Assembly (NCBI GenBank): GCA_026416655.1
Contig: JAOAES010000295.1
Location: 1-5,259, forward strand
Origin: Fimbriimonadales bacterium
Lineage (GTDB): Bacteria; Armatimonadota; Fimbriimonadia; Fimbriimonadales; GBS-DC
DNA: 5,259 nt
Direction: 5' to 3'
Part shown: piece by piece, positions 1 to 5,259 of the stretch
Layout of the letters: every line of letters begins with the position of its first letter
How positions within the stretch are numbered: position 1 is the first letter of the stretch
Program-made: the position numbers and the translations under genes
Notes under the pieces: generated by a model
What the model was told of the DNA's origin: nothing
Database searches by the model: none
The model's input: only the letters and a program-made list of their open reading frames with translations

Positions 1-1243
1 CCCCATGATGTCGCCACGCCTTGCGCGTCCGCAGGAACACCATCGGCTGCTCATCTACCAAGTCGGAACCGAACACGAACACCAGCGACGCTGCCTCAAG
101 GTCGCGATACTCGTTCTGCACCGGGAGCATGGTCAACTCGCCCTGGTAGCGTGTAAAACGGTGGTCGATGTTGTTGGTCTGAAACGCACCGCGTAGCAGT
201 TTCTGGAACAGGTAGAGCGACTCGTTGCTGAGCCGATGCCCTGCCAGCCCCGCAACGGCGCGTCCGTCGCCATTCAGCGCGCGCCAGCGTTCCAGCAGCA
301 GGTCGTAAGCGTCGCCCCAGCGAATCGGCTCCCACTCCTTGCCGCGCCGTACCATCGGCTGCAGGATGCGGTCCGGCGCGTGCATATAGGTCTGCTCGAA
401 CTTGCCCTTGTCGCACGTCCAGGTCTCGTTCACCTGCGGGTTCTCGCGGGCGTTCACGCGCACCACCTTGCCCGACCGGCTATCCACATACAGGTTGCAG
501 CCGTTGGAACACATCGTGCAGACGGTTTTCTGCGTGGTGATGTCCCACGGTCGGGCGCGGAAGCGGTAGGTACGGCTGGTGAGCGCGCCGACAGGGCAGA
601 TTTCGATCACATTCCCACTGAACCGACTGGTGAACTCGGTCAGTTGGAAGGTGTGCGGTTGCGTTTGCGCCCCACGGAACAGGAAGCCAAGCTGCGAATC
701 GCCCGACACCTCTTCGGTGAAGCGCACACATCGCCCGCACTGGATGCACCGCTCCAAATCCAGCGCGACATATTTAGACAGGGGGAACGCCTTCGGCAAG
801 TGGCGCTTGATTTCGATGTAGCGGCTGGTGGAGGGACCGTAGAACTGCGTGTTGTTCTGCAGGGGACACTCGCCGCCGCGGTCGCAAATCGGGCAGTCCA
901 GCGGGTGGTTAATCAGCAGGAACTCCAGCACAGCGCGGCGGTCTTTGACGATTTGTTCGGTCTCTGTCCAGGCGACCAGCCCTTCGGTACAGGGCAACGT
1001 GCAGGATGCTTGGGGTTTGGGCATTTTGCGCACGCTGCCGTCGGGCTGCTTGTAGCCCACTTCGACAAGACACATACGGCACATGCCCACCGGCTGCATA
1101 TATTTGTGGTAGCAGAAGATGGGGATGTCGGCTTGCACGCGCTTAGCGGCTTCCACCAGGAGCTCGCCTTCGGGCACTTGCAGAGGAACGCCGTTGATTT
1201 CGATATTCACCAGCTTCGGCTCGGCATGCTTGGGCTTCGGCAT
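1..1243 (-). CDS. nuoG: NADH-quinone oxidoreductase subunit G (complex I 75-kDa-type subunit), 3' end cut by window edge
   Basis: This is the large iron-sulphur subunit of the peripheral arm of complex I, which passes electrons from the NADH/FMN module towards quinone at the inner face of the cytoplasmic membrane. The 414 visible codons contain all expected cluster ligands. A ferredoxin-like [2Fe-2S] site has C44, C55, C58 and C81. The His-Cys [4Fe-4S] motif HPLDCPIC..GGEC has H113, C117, C120 and C126. A further [4Fe-4S] site has C166, C169, C172 and C216 (CIQCGRC, ICPVGAL). A fourth set, C242, C245, C249 and C277, matches the C-x2-C-x3-C-x27-C spacing of the extra N7 cluster. The molybdopterin-oxidoreductase-like domain begins near residue 288 and runs off the window without a stop. 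The ATG at 1243 is chosen because homology starts soon after it; no Shine-Dalgarno precedes it, but a TATAAT lies 9 nt upstream. Neither nuoE nor nuoF is adjacent. The identification is secure. Confidence 0.96.
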   Translation of the reverse strand, partial: MPKPKHAEPKLVNIEINGVPLQVPEGELLVEAAKRVQADIPIFCYHKYMQPVGMCRMCLVEVGYKQPDGSVRKMPKPQASCTLPCTEGLVAWTETEQIVKDRRAVLEFLLINHPLDCPICDRGGECPLQNNTQFYGPSTSRYIEIKRHLPKAFPLSKYVALDLERCIQCGRCVRFTEEVSGDSQLGFLFRGAQTQPHTFQLTEFTSRFSGNVIEICPVGALTSRTYRFRARPWDITTQKTVCTMCSNGCNLYVDSRSGKVVRVNARENPQVNETWTCDKGKFEQTYMHAPDRILQPMVRRGKEWEPIRWGDAYDLLLERWRALNGDGRAVAGLAGHRLSNESLYLFQKLLRGAFQTNNIDHRFTRYQGELTMLPVQNEYRDLEAASLVFVFGSDLVDEQPMVFLRTRKAWRHHG

Positions 1244-1252
1244 AGCGCAGGG

Positions 1253-1258
1253 ATTATA
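1253..1258 (-). promoter_or_regulatory. Putative -10 box of a leaderless nuoG promoter
   Basis: A perfect TATAAT lies on the minus strand with 9 nt (CCCTGCGCT) between it and the nuoG ATG. Transcription usually starts 6-9 nt after the -10 box, so the mRNA would begin at or within a few bases of the start codon. The 9 nt contain no purine-rich Shine-Dalgarno sequence. No good -35 hexamer is seen: the expected position, near 1276-1281, reads CCGTCG and falls inside the hairpin arm. There is also no extended -10 TGn. The consensus match and its position are direct observations; promoter activity is inferred. Confidence 0.55.
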
Positions 1259-1271
1259 CCTGACGGCTTCA

Positions 1272-1299
1272 GGTACGACGGCGTCCCCGCCGTCGTACC
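1272..1299 (-). terminator. 12-bp perfect hairpin with GGGA tetraloop between the dockerin-like gene and nuoG
   Basis: Arms 1272-1283 and 1288-1299 are exactly complementary over 12 bp and enclose 4 nt. In minus-strand RNA the loop is GGGA, a GNRA-type tetraloop. The hairpin starts 11 nt after the stop codon of the dockerin-like gene and ends 13 nt before the TATAAT of nuoG. No T-tract follows it on either strand, so it is not a classical intrinsic terminator. It could be a 3'-end-stabilising or U-tract-independent terminator, or a copy of a dispersed palindromic (REP-like) repeat. The structure is certain from the sequence; the role is inferred. Confidence 0.5.
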
Positions 1300-1310
1300 A
1301 GCGCAGGGCG

Positions 1311-1730
1311 TCAGCACCCGCTGCCGAAGTTGAACAGCACAATCAGCAGGTCGGCGTCGTCCACAATCGCGTCGCAGTTCACATCGGCAAGGTTGAAACC
1401 TGTCGCGCCGAAGTTGAACAGCACCAGCAATAAGTCCGCGTCGTCCACGCAGCCGTTGCCGTCCGCGTCGCCGTTGGTGATAATGCACGACACGAACCAG
1501 AAGCCGCCCGTCATGCGGAGGTTGCCGCCTGCGAGTTCATTCAGGCGTGTGGCGTCGGGCTGACCCGCCGTACCGCCGAGTTCGAACCCCCCGCCTGTGG
1601 CGAAGGTAATGCCGCCGCCCTCAATCGCCCACCAGCTCAGGTCGTAGCCGCCGCCCGATTGGGCGTGAGCGCATACCATGCACAGCAGCATCGCTGCTGC
1701 AACGCATATCCGTTTCATCAGTGTTTTCAT
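1311..1730 (-). CDS. Small secreted protein with glycine-rich domain and two dockerin type I-like calcium-binding repeats
   Basis: This 139-residue protein has a signal peptide (residues 1-23, MKTLMKRICVAAAMLL.., AHA before Q24) and no lipobox. Residues 27-80 form a Gly-rich, Trp-containing domain (YDLSWWAIEGGG.., GGTAGQPDA, GGFWF), a pattern common at the start of secreted proteins of this kind. Residues 86-139 hold two dockerin-like repeats. Calcium-loop residues are D88, D90, N92, D96, D99 in the first and D116, N118, D120, D124, D127 in the second. Each is followed by the helix ADLL(L/I)VLFNFG. The protein ends in SGC. Dockerins bind cohesins or anchor exported proteins; no cohesin or enzyme domain is visible here, so the role is unknown. 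The start at 1730 is set by AAGGAGG 5 nt upstream; an in-frame ATG 12 codons earlier (1766) lies in the palindrome and lacks support. It is the last gene of the apparent secreted-protein operon. Confidence 0.88.
   Translation of the reverse strand: MKTLMKRICVAAAMLLCMVCAHAQSGGGYDLSWWAIEGGGITFATGGGFELGGTAGQPDATRLNELAGGNLRMTGGFWFVSCIITNGDADGNGCVDDADLLLVLFNFGATGFNLADVNCDAIVDDADLLIVLFNFGSGC
1323..1445 (-). repeat. Tandem dockerin-module repeat, 84-bp (28-codon) period
   Basis: The segments 1323-1361 and 1407-1445 both encode DDADLL(L/I)VLFNFG, 28 codons apart. At DNA level a 17-bp exact match (CCGAAGTTGAACAGCAC on the plus strand) occurs at 1324-1340 and 1408-1424. The period of 84 bp is close to the size of one dockerin repeat plus linker, so an internal duplication of the EF-hand-like unit is the simplest reading. 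Confidence 0.85.
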
Positions 1731-1735
1731 CAGAG

Positions 1736-1742
1736 CCTCCTT
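1736..1742 (-). promoter_or_regulatory. Shine-Dalgarno AAGGAGG of the dockerin-like gene
   Basis: A full-length AAGGAGG on the minus strand lies 5 nt (CTCTG) before the ATG at 1730. This decides the start: the next in-frame ATG, at 1718, would be 17 nt away, too far, and the ATG at 1766 lies upstream of the site. Confidence 0.85.
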
Positions 1743-1752
1743 AGGTTGGTCT

Positions 1753-1778
1753 CCCCTCGCCCGCATGCGGGCGAGGGG
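1753..1778. repeat. Perfect 26-bp palindrome in the protease/dockerin intergenic gap
   Basis: Positions 1753-1778 form an uninterrupted dyad with 13-bp arms (CCCCTCGCCCGCA and its complement) centred between 1765 and 1766. It fills most of the 63-bp gap between the protease stop (1794) and the dockerin-like start (1730). A run of seven G (1780-1786) flanks it. No T-tract follows. Its translation in one frame gives HPSPACGRGE, a phrase known from spurious translations of widespread intergenic palindromic repeats, which favours a dispersed repeat. It could also act as an RNA processing or partial termination hairpin that lowers expression of the last gene. Confidence 0.7.
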
Positions 1779-1793
1779 TGGGGGGGTAAGGGC

Positions 1794-3368
1794 TTACGGC
1801 GCACCGATGCGCACCACGCCCGAGTTGCCCTCGCGCTCCAGTCGCATCGCGCGCCAGAGACGGAACCGCTCGTTGTAGTTGCCAGGCACGATGCGCACCG
1901 TGCCGCCTGTCGGCACGCAGAAAGTGCCTTCGTACACGGTGTTGAACGGGTTCGCCGCACCGCCCCGCTCGCTATCACCGCTGTTATTCGTGTCGCCCGC
2001 CACTGCACTGTTCACAAAGGTTGGATTCGCCATCTCGAAGATGTACCAGCGGATGTTCGGGAACGCTAAGTCCATCCGCCCCCAACCCACCCAAAGAGGG
2101 TTCGAGGCAGTAGGACAAATCCAGTTGTCATTAGAGTCGACCTCCGCACAGGCGCATGTTCCCCGTACCCGAAATGCACTGTCCAGCCCGGCAGAACCTG
2201 AAGAGCCGCCTTCAATCGTGCCGTTGCCCAGAGACACTTGGGACGACCAGAGACTGCGGCTGCACCCGGTAGCAGTGCCATCGGTGGTAAAGAAGGTCAC
2301 CCGCTTGAAGGTTCCATCCGGATGATGCACCGCGCTGCCGCTGCTTCCTGACACCCAAGAGCCTGCATCCCAGCCGAGGTAAACGTCGCCTGAGGGCGGT
2401 TCGTACAAGCCCAGCAGCGTCCAGTCCGAGTTGAAGTGCTGCTTGAGCAGCAGCGCGCCAGTGGTACGTGGCACGGTGTTGATATTCGGCGGCACGCCGT
2501 TGCAGGTAGCGGTTTGATAGAACCAGTAGGCTTCCATCCCGTGCGCCGACGCCTGCGTGCTGATACAGTGCTGCGCGGTCATGAAGATAGGCGCAAAGTC
2601 GGTTCCTGTCCGGTTGAGCAGCTGCCCCGTGCATAATCTCCACCCACTGCCCACAGGGAACAGAATGCGCGCCACTGCGCGGCGCGTGTCGTTATAGCCC
2701 GGATAACAGGTTACATCCAGATGGCATCCCAGTTCAGCGGGCGAGAAATCGGGTTCAACGCCTGTGTACATATAGCCGATTGCCACAATCTCCGGAACCC
2801 GCTGCGCGTCGACGTCGTCGGGTACAAAGACCTCAATCCCGATGGTGTCGCTGTTCCAGAGGGTGGGCGTCCACCACTGCTCGTCCTCGTCGGGATAGGC
2901 GCGCGCAGGTAGAACGACCTCCCCACCCGGATCGTAGATGTTAATCTGGATGTTCGGGTGAGAGCGTCCCCGAAGTTGCAGGCGCAGCCCGACGGCGTTT
3001 TGAGAGCGCAGCTGCACGTGGGCGACCCAACCTGAGAGAGTAGCCCCATCCCTTGTGAAACCCTCCACGCGCTGCCACTGGGCACGCGCCAGCAAGTTGG
3101 GGGGTGCGTCCAGCGAGTAACCCACATCGAGTTTCGGTTGGGCGGTGCTTTCGCCCTCGGCGGCGTCTCCTCGAAACGGTCGCTGCGTGGGCGGGAGGGT
3201 GATGCGCGTCGGTTGCGCCTGGGGCGCGATGAGTGTGGGCGGTTTTGCAGGAGCGGTTGCGCGCGGTTCGGGGCGCGTCGCGCCATCCAGGAAGGGCGCG
3301 TCGCCCTCTTGCGCCATGCCGAAACGCATCATCAGAACAAGACAAACTGCGAGCCAGTAGCGTTTCAT
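1794..3368 (-). CDS. Secreted trypsin-like serine protease of lysyl endopeptidase type (S1), with N-terminal accessory region and C-terminal beta-helix-like tail
   Basis: This 524-residue exported endopeptidase has a signal peptide (1 to about 19, MKRYWLAVCLVLMM..), then a Pro/Ala/Arg-rich linker (31-68). A beta-rich accessory region at about 85-205 includes INIYDPGGE and WWTP. The catalytic domain spans about 213-450. Triad candidates are H267 (MTAQHC), D315 (SDWTLL) and S390 (GGSSGSA). The pairs C215/C221 and C246/C268 have the same spacings as C6/C12 and C36/C58 of Achromobacter protease I, and the VHHPDGTFKR segment (347-356) is also typical of that family. Lysine specificity cannot be assigned, because the specificity Asp is not evident. 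Residues 456-524 (NPFNTVYEG, PTGGT, PGNYNE) resemble one or two coils of a right-handed beta-helix rather than protease. A Shine-Dalgarno lies 8 nt before the ATG and contains the stop codon of the upstream gene. The family call is strong; the substrate is unknown. Confidence 0.9.
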   Translation of the reverse strand: MKRYWLAVCLVLMMRFGMAQEGDAPFLDGATRPEPRATAPAKPPTLIAPQAQPTRITLPPTQRPFRGDAAEGESTAQPKLDVGYSLDAPPNLLARAQWQRVEGFTRDGATLSGWVAHVQLRSQNAVGLRLQLRGRSHPNIQINIYDPGGEVVLPARAYPDEDEQWWTPTLWNSDTIGIEVFVPDDVDAQRVPEIVAIGYMYTGVEPDFSPAELGCHLDVTCYPGYNDTRRAVARILFPVGSGWRLCTGQLLNRTGTDFAPIFMTAQHCISTQASAHGMEAYWFYQTATCNGVPPNINTVPRTTGALLLKQHFNSDWTLLGLYEPPSGDVYLGWDAGSWVSGSSGSAVHHPDGTFKRVTFFTTDGTATGCSRSLWSSQVSLGNGTIEGGSSGSAGLDSAFRVRGTCACAEVDSNDNWICPTASNPLWVGWGRMDLAFPNIRWYIFEMANPTFVNSAVAGDTNNSGDSERGGAANPFNTVYEGTFCVPTGGTVRIVPGNYNERFRLWRAMRLEREGNSGVVRIGAP

Positions 3369-3376
3369 GGGGTTCG

Positions 3377-3383
3377 CCTCCTT
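3377..3383 (-). promoter_or_regulatory. Shine-Dalgarno of the protease gene overlapping the upstream stop codon
   Basis: AAGGAGG on the minus strand sits 8 nt before the protease ATG (3368). The TAA stop of the fibre-like gene (3384-3382) provides its first two A residues. Ribosomes ending the first gene therefore stop on the initiation site of the second, which points to co-transcription and probable translational coupling. Confidence 0.85.
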
Positions 3384-5259
3384 ATTGCAGATTCACGAGC
3401 ACCAGCACCATGCCCGTTTTGCCCTTTTCGAGGCGGGTCATCGCTTTGCCGAGAATCGCGCCCTGTGCGCGGTCGCGGTCGCGTACCGCCATCGCATAGC
3501 CGGGCTTGTCGGATGTGGTGAGCAGCGTGCCAGGTTCAATCGCACGTTCAGTGGCGTCGGCGTAGACCCACACGCGCCCGCTCATGGCGATAGGAGCGTG
3601 GTTCTCGCTGCCCTCCAGGTTGCCCAGCACGATGCCGGTGGGCAGCCCGTTCGCGCCTGCGACCACGCCCGCCACGCGCGTGTTGTACGCGCCCTGCGCC
3701 TTGCGCAAGTGCCCGGGGTTGTCGGGGTCAATCTCCACCACCATGCCGGGTTCCAGCGTGTCGGTGGTGGGGAACTTCTCAGCGAGGTCTGCGCCCGTGA
3801 TTTCCAGCACGGCAGTGCGCACCAGATCGTCGGCGATGAGGTTTCTGGTGCGAATACCCATACACAAGATGTCCCACGTCACCAGACCGCCGCCCCATCC
3901 ACCGAACCAGTCGGCGGGGTTGCGGTATGCGCCCCCACCCGAAGTGATAATTGCCGTTGTGGGGTTGCCCGTGCCCTGCACATGCAGGCGCGCCTCGGGG
4001 CTTGCTGTACCAACCCCCATCCGACCCACGTTCGTAATCACAGCCTGCGTTATGTTGCCGTTCGTGCGGAACTGCAAACCGTTCGGGGTGGCGGGGTTGT
4101 TGTAGATTACGCCGCCCGCCGCAGCACTACTCGGATTGGCAAACAGGATGCCCGACTCGTTCGCGTTCGGGGTAAGCACGCTGATATAGGCGTTTGCGTT
4201 GTTTTCAGCGACGACAACGCTTCCTCCAGTCGGCGTTCCGCCCGATGCTGCGCGAGCCACATGGAGGCTGGCTTGAGGCGCAGTGGTTCCGATTCCCACG
4301 CTCCCCGCAGATGTCACTGTAAGTCGGTCGCCGTTGTGCCACAGCTTCCACTTGTTGCCGTCGTTGCCGTCCAGATAGTGCCATGCGGTCGCGCCCGCCG
4401 TCGCATAGCCGTAGAACGGCTGCCCGCCCGATCCAGCAGTGGTCTGCACATACATCCCTGTGTAGCCTGTGGTGTTCCCAGCGATTACGAACCGCCCTGC
4501 TCCGATAGGCGAGGTGGTTCCCAACCCGACGAACGAGCCATTTGTGAATAGCAGTCCCGCTGAAACTTTGCTCAGTGAGGCGGCGTCGTTAGCGAGCTTG
4601 GCGTTGTTCACAGCGTTCGCGGCAATCGTGGGGTTCGGGTAGGTTCCCGTGAGGTCGCCGCCTGCCGCAAGCCCTGCGATGCTCAGGGGTTCCCAACTGG
4701 CGTTCCCGACGGCGTCGCTGGTCAGCACGCGCCCAGCCGCTGCGCCTCGCGGATACTGGAGTACGCCATCCGCCAAACTGATGCGCAGTCGGTTGATTCC
4801 GTCGCCCAGAAAGTAGAAGGCATCCTCGGTGTCGCGGTACTGCAAGCCCCAGTTGCTGAACGCGGGCGAGTGGGTAATTACCATGCGGTTAGGGTTCTCT
4901 GTGCCTGTCTGGAACATGTTCACCAGTGAAGCGGTGTTTGCGTAGGGCGTGGGGTTCAGGCGCACGCGGGGCGCAAGGGTAGTCGCGCCGACCTGAATCT
5001 CCAGAAACCGCTCCGAACCGCTCCACACGCTGGCGGGGGCGTTCAGTTGCACGGTGAACAGCCCGTTCTGCACATTCACATTCAGCGCGCCCGAGTTCCA
5101 GAGCAGCGAGCCGCCCGTCAGCGCGTCGTAAATCCGAAAAGTCATTTGCTGCGACGAGTTGGTCAGGGGCGCGCCGCCTTGACGCAGGAACCCCTGATAG
5201 GTGAACGATTGCGACACGCCCTGCGCAGGCGCGCCACTCAGCATTCCAAGCGCGAGAAT
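3382..5259 (-). CDS. Secreted tail-fibre-like / adhesin-like surface protein, 5' end cut by window edge
   Basis: The visible 625 residues (numbered from 5259) open inside a signal peptide (ILALGMLSGAPA, probable cleavage after A12). The reading frame continues past the window, so the ATG at 5244 is not the true start. Residues about 15-110 form a beta-rich N-terminal domain (FTYQGFLRQGG.., NGLFTVQLNAP, RVRLNPTPYA) common in bacterial surface proteins. Next comes a fibre region with GGDLTGTYPNPTIA (200-213) and the recurrent GxGTxxP units VGLGTTSP (244), VGIGTTAPQASLHV (321) and MGVGTASPEARLHV (414), as in phage tail fibres and trimeric surface proteins. The C-terminal part, about 490-625 (DLAEKFP, PGMVVEIDPDNPG, RVAGVV, GRVWV, GTLLTTSDKPGYAM, VLVNLQ), is a recognisable beta-rich C-terminal domain of bacterial fibre-like proteins. 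No S74 chaperone motif was recognised. No virion gene is nearby, so a cellular surface role is more likely than a prophage remnant. It is followed 13 bp later by the protease gene. Exact function is unknown. Confidence 0.85.
   Translation of the reverse strand: MLALGMLSGAPAQGVSQSFTYQGFLRQGGAPLTNSSQQMTFRIYDALTGGSLLWNSGALNVNVQNGLFTVQLNAPASVWSGSERFLEIQVGATTLAPRVRLNPTPYANTASLVNMFQTGTENPNRMVITHSPAFSNWGLQYRDTEDAFYFLGDGINRLRISLADGVLQYPRGAAAGRVLTSDAVGNASWEPLSIAGLAAGGDLTGTYPNPTIAANAVNNAKLANDAASLSKVSAGLLFTNGSFVGLGTTSPIGAGRFVIAGNTTGYTGMYVQTTAGSGGQPFYGYATAGATAWHYLDGNDGNKWKLWHNGDRLTVTSAGSVGIGTTAPQASLHVARAASGGTPTGGSVVVAENNANAYISVLTPNANESGILFANPSSAAAGGVIYNNPATPNGLQFRTNGNITQAVITNVGRMGVGTASPEARLHVQGTGNPTTAIITSGGGAYRNPADWFGGWGGGLVTWDILCMGIRTRNLIADDLVRTAVLEITGADLAEKFPTTDTLEPGMVVEIDPDNPGHLRKAQGAYNTRVAGVVAGANGLPTGIVLGNLEGSENHAPIAMSGRVWVYADATERAIEPGTLLTTSDKPGYAMAVRDRDRAQGAILGKAMTRLEKGKTGMVLVLVNLQ

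Noticed and set aside
1272..1299. CRISPR repeat or tRNA-like element
   Set aside because: There is a single hairpin with no repeated spacing or cloverleaf; no array is present in the window.
236..1333. Long plus-strand reading frame (365 codons)
   Set aside because: It lies antisense to nuoG, whose conserved iron-sulphur motifs are unmistakable. The plus-strand product has low-complexity His/Arg/Ala-rich composition and no recognisable domain; high GC creates such shadow frames.
1731..1766. Upstream ATG at 1766 extending the dockerin-like protein by 12 residues
   Set aside because: The ATG lies in the centre of the 26-bp palindrome and the extension (MRARGDQPKEAL) would precede a typical signal peptide. 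The strong Shine-Dalgarno at 1736-1742 fits the ATG at 1730.
3367..4551. Long plus-strand reading frame (394 codons)
   Set aside because: It is antisense to the fibre-like gene, with no recognisable motif and no Shine-Dalgarno that I could see; a GC-driven shadow frame.
5242..5244. ATG at 5244 as the true start of the fibre-like gene
   Set aside because: The frame is open to the window end, and the residues before it (ILALG) continue the hydrophobic core of a signal peptide, so the real start is outside the window.
3382..5259. Prophage remnant
   Set aside because: The fibre motifs alone are not enough: the protein has a signal peptide, and the neighbours are a secreted protease and a dockerin-like protein, with no capsid, integrase or lysis gene.

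Overview
The window looks like chromosomal DNA from a GC-rich, probably thermophilic bacterium. The best guess is Armatimonadota (Fimbriimonadales-like), inferred from the style of the secreted proteins: a dockerin-like tail ending in FNFGSGC, tail-fibre-like surface proteins, and lysyl-endopeptidase-type proteases with an added beta-helix-like tail. No marker gene here proves the lineage. All four real genes lie on the minus strand, so they read from high to low coordinates.

From right to left: (1) 5259-3382, a large secreted tail-fibre-like or adhesin-like protein whose 5' end lies outside the window; (2) 3368-1794, a secreted serine protease of the lysyl endopeptidase (S1) type, with an N-terminal accessory region and a short C-terminal beta-helix-like segment; (3) 1730-1311, a small secreted protein with a glycine-rich domain and a two-repeat dockerin type I-like calcium-binding module; (4) 1243-2, the first 414 codons of NuoG, the large iron-sulphur subunit of respiratory complex I, cut by the window edge.

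The first three genes look like one transcription unit for exported proteins. The gap between genes 1 and 2 is 13 bp, and the stop codon of gene 1 lies inside the Shine-Dalgarno sequence of gene 2. Genes 2 and 3 are 63 bp apart, separated by a perfect 26-bp palindrome. A working guess is that the fibre-like protein is a cell-surface structure, with the protease and the calcium-binding protein acting on or with it outside the cytoplasm; the sequence shows only the clustering, not the interaction.

nuoG is a separate unit. It follows a 12-bp perfect hairpin with a GNRA-type tetraloop that may end the secreted-protein operon. It has a consensus TATAAT only 9 nt before its ATG and no Shine-Dalgarno, which suggests a leaderless mRNA. 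Its usual upstream partners nuoE and nuoF are not next to it. The long plus-strand reading frames are antisense shadows of these genes. No RNA gene, CRISPR array, insertion sequence or complete mobile element was seen.
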